From NCBI GenBank assembly GCA_027033875.1, contig JALVKK010000302.1, forward strand, positions 1 through 7,320: DNA of 7,320 bases, read 5' to 3'. The notes under the pieces are model-generated. The model searched no databases, was not told the DNA's origin, and saw only the letters and a list, made by a program, of their open reading frames with translations. Origin of the DNA: Flavobacteriales bacterium. Its GTDB lineage: Bacteria > Bacteroidota > Bacteroidia > Flavobacteriales > Flavobacteriaceae. Shown here piece after piece: positions 6,471-7,320 of this stretch. Each line of letters begins with the position of its first letter. Within the stretch, counting starts at the first letter, position 1. Position numbers and translations under genes: made by a program.

Positions 6471-6484
6471 CAAGTGGCAAGTAG
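6471..6484 (+). repeat. 7-bp direct doublet CAAGTRG
   Basis: CAAGTGG and CAAGTAG are adjacent and differ at one base. The doublet is too short to interpret alone but lies between two other repeats. Confidence 0.35.
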
Positions 6485-6500
6485 AACGTGCGTCTATATT

Positions 6501-6534
6501 TAGAATGAGATTTCTCACTACGTTTGAAATGACA
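6501..6534. repeat. REP-like repeat containing the palindrome TGAGATTTCTCA
   Basis: The unit GAATGAGATTTCTC-ACTACGTTTGAAATGACA contains the hairpin TGAGA-TT-TCTCA (6506-6517) and a second possible stem ATTTC/GAAAT (6510-6514 with 6526-6530). From memory, near-identical sequences (GAGATTTCTC followed by CGAAATGACA) recur in intergenic DNA of many genomes, including Bacteroidota. No second copy is in this window, so its dispersed nature is knowledge-based. Confidence 0.55.
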
Positions 6535-6570
6535 AATGTTATCCTTTCAAAGAGAGGGAGATTTATGAGC

Positions 6571-6930
6571 TTATTTCTTAGCCTGAGCTTGGTGTTGGTA
6601 ACAGTAGCCGTTTGCAATATGCGTCCGGTGTTTGCAGCGGGTGCCACGTTTGGTACGTCCTTTACATTGCACACTTTGACGGGTTTTCCCGGCAGGTGTT
6701 TTGGAGGTGTAGAAAGAATTTATTCCGTGGATTGCATTCGGTTTACAAATTTTACAAGGCGTAAGTCCTAAATCTCTTATTTGTTCGGGGCTTACTTTTG
6801 CTGATACATTTTTGACCATACGACATGTTGCCAAATGATACTTTTTACCACTCGGTGTTTTATAAAGATTTTGTGCTTGACTTTGAAAAGCAAGCAGTAG
6901 AAATAATGATATGAAAAACAGTTGTTTCAT
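6571..6930 (-). CDS. Secreted Cys/His-rich small protein with two putative zinc knuckles
   Basis: This 119-residue protein has a signal peptide (MKQLFFISLFLLLAFQSQA) with likely cleavage after Ala19, leaving an N-terminal Gln as is common in Bacteroidota. Two Cys/His modules follow. The first (about 22-63), YKTPSGKKYHLATC...LTPCKICKP, has His32, Cys36, Cys59 and Cys62; this YHxxxC...CxxC pattern is found in small modules attached to secreted nucleases and Ada-like zinc domains. The second (about 88-114), QCKGRTKRGTRCKHRT...GYCYQHQ, has Cys89, Cys99, Cys110 and His113 and resembles what is catalogued as DUF5763. Both sets suggest metal binding, but disulphides are possible outside the cytoplasm. 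The basic linker and second module might bind nucleic acid or polyanions; this is speculation. It starts 30 bp after the NlpC/P60 gene on the same strand, with no promoter match between, so the two are probably co-transcribed. Confidence 0.8.
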   Translation of the reverse strand: MKQLFFISLFLLLAFQSQAQNLYKTPSGKKYHLATCRMVKNVSAKVSPEQIRDLGLTPCKICKPNAIHGINSFYTSKTPAGKTRQSVQCKGRTKRGTRCKHRTHIANGYCYQHQAQAKK

Positions 6931-6960
6931 TAAAAATCTTTATGCCTAATTTAAAGAATG

Positions 6961-7320
6961 TCAGATAATCCGTTTTACGTCACTTAATTTGTGCGAATAG
7001 CGTTTAAATTTGCGGCTCCAAATTCCTTTTTCATCAATATCGTCAATATGTGCATTGCCGTGTGAGTGAAAAATAGTGCCGTTACCAAGCAAAAATCCAA
7101 CATGTATTACCTTGCCTTTATCATTGGCAAAGAAAGCCAAGTCACCGGGTTCTGCTTCTTCCAATTTGATAGAAACACCTTGTGTTACCTGATCTTTGGC
7201 ATTGCGTAGCAAAAAGTGACCGCACATTTTGTAGGCCATTTGGGTCAGACCACTGCAATCCAATCCGAAGTGCGTTTTGCCTCCCCAAAGATACGGACTG
7301 TTTTCATACGTCATTGCGTA
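6961..7320 (-). CDS. NlpC/P60 (C40) family cell-wall peptidase, 5' truncated
   Basis: This is the catalytic domain of an NlpC/P60 cysteine peptidase, which usually cuts the D-Glu to diamino-acid bond in peptidoglycan stem peptides. The visible part reads SPYLWGGKTHFGLDCSGLTQMAYKM, with the nucleophile Cys in DCSG (codon 7255-7257), then EEAEPGDLAFFANDKGKVIHVGFLLGNG with the catalytic His in VIHVGF, and FHSHGNAH carrying the third, polar His. The segment LLRNAKDQVTQG replaces the more usual LPRDAxxQ. The frame stays open to the window edge (Tyr-Ala before Met), and that Met at 7314-7312 falls inside the domain, so the true start and any N-terminal SH3b or signal region lie outside. It ends 30 bp before the Cys/His-rich gene on the same strand. 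The family is certain; export and substrate are not visible. Confidence 0.92.
   Translation of the reverse strand, partial: YAMTYENSPYLWGGKTHFGLDCSGLTQMAYKMCGHFLLRNAKDQVTQGVSIKLEEAEPGDLAFFANDKGKVIHVGFLLGNGTIFHSHGNAHIDDIDEKGIWSRKFKRYSHKLSDVKRII

Noticed and set aside
6297..6674. Minus-strand frame spanning the end of the peptidase gene and the repeat patch
   Set aside because: It overlaps the conserved C-terminus of the M3 peptidase and the repeats and shows no recognisable domain.
6505..6771. Plus-strand frame of 88 codons overlapping the Cys/His-rich gene
   Set aside because: It begins inside the REP-like repeat and runs antisense through the conserved Cys/His modules. The minus-strand frame has a signal peptide and motif spacing that explain the DNA better.
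7312..7314. ATG as the true start of the NlpC/P60 gene
   Set aside because: It falls immediately before the conserved PYLWGG segment, leaving no room for the N-terminal part of the domain, and the frame remains open to the window edge.

Overview
The window looks like chromosomal DNA from a low-GC member of the Bacteroidota, most likely Flavobacteriia. Three observations support this. Start codons lack clear Shine-Dalgarno sequences but have A/T-rich leaders. Several genes are preceded by the Bacteroidota-type -7 promoter element TAnnTTTG. The gene content also fits: a 5'-truncated GNAT acetyltransferase next to mltG, a serine-palmitoyltransferase-like enzyme of the kind used for sphingolipid or sulfonolipid synthesis, and a lipoprotein M3 peptidase. 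The genus cannot be fixed from the sequence alone.

Layout, left to right. A RimJ/RimL-type acetyltransferase (2-310, +, 5' end cut off) is followed by a 464-bp gene-free stretch that holds a nested, inverted array of four short GC-rich hairpins (441-611). Then come mltG (775-1803, +), with its own -7 box, and a secreted lysozyme-fold protein (1945-2610, +) with a strong promoter match and a strong hairpin terminator (2662-2690). Convergent to this pair is a PLP-dependent alpha-oxoamine synthase (2831-4093, -). Between the two lies a complete minus-strand promoter (TTTG, 20 bp, TAACTTTG) that fires straight into the terminator hairpin and so predicts a small RNA of about 90 nt. A divergent promoter region (4094-4280) separates the synthase from an M3 metallopeptidase with a lipoprotein signal (4281-6422, +). 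After the peptidase come a 9-bp tandem repeat, a 7-bp doublet and a REP-like repeat. The window ends with two closely spaced minus-strand genes: a secreted Cys/His-rich protein with two putative zinc knuckles (6571-6930) and an NlpC/P60 cell-wall hydrolase (6961-7320, 5' end cut off).

The common theme is the cell envelope. MltG cleaves nascent glycan strands, the lysozyme-fold protein and the NlpC/P60 enzyme probably act on peptidoglycan, the oxoamine synthase probably starts an envelope lipid, and the M3 enzyme degrades peptides. They do not form one operon. Promoters and orientation suggest mostly single-gene units, apart from the last two genes. No defence system, mobile-element transposase, CRISPR array, rRNA or tRNA was seen. 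The non-coding parts (hairpin array, predicted small RNA, repeat patch) are the most unusual content.
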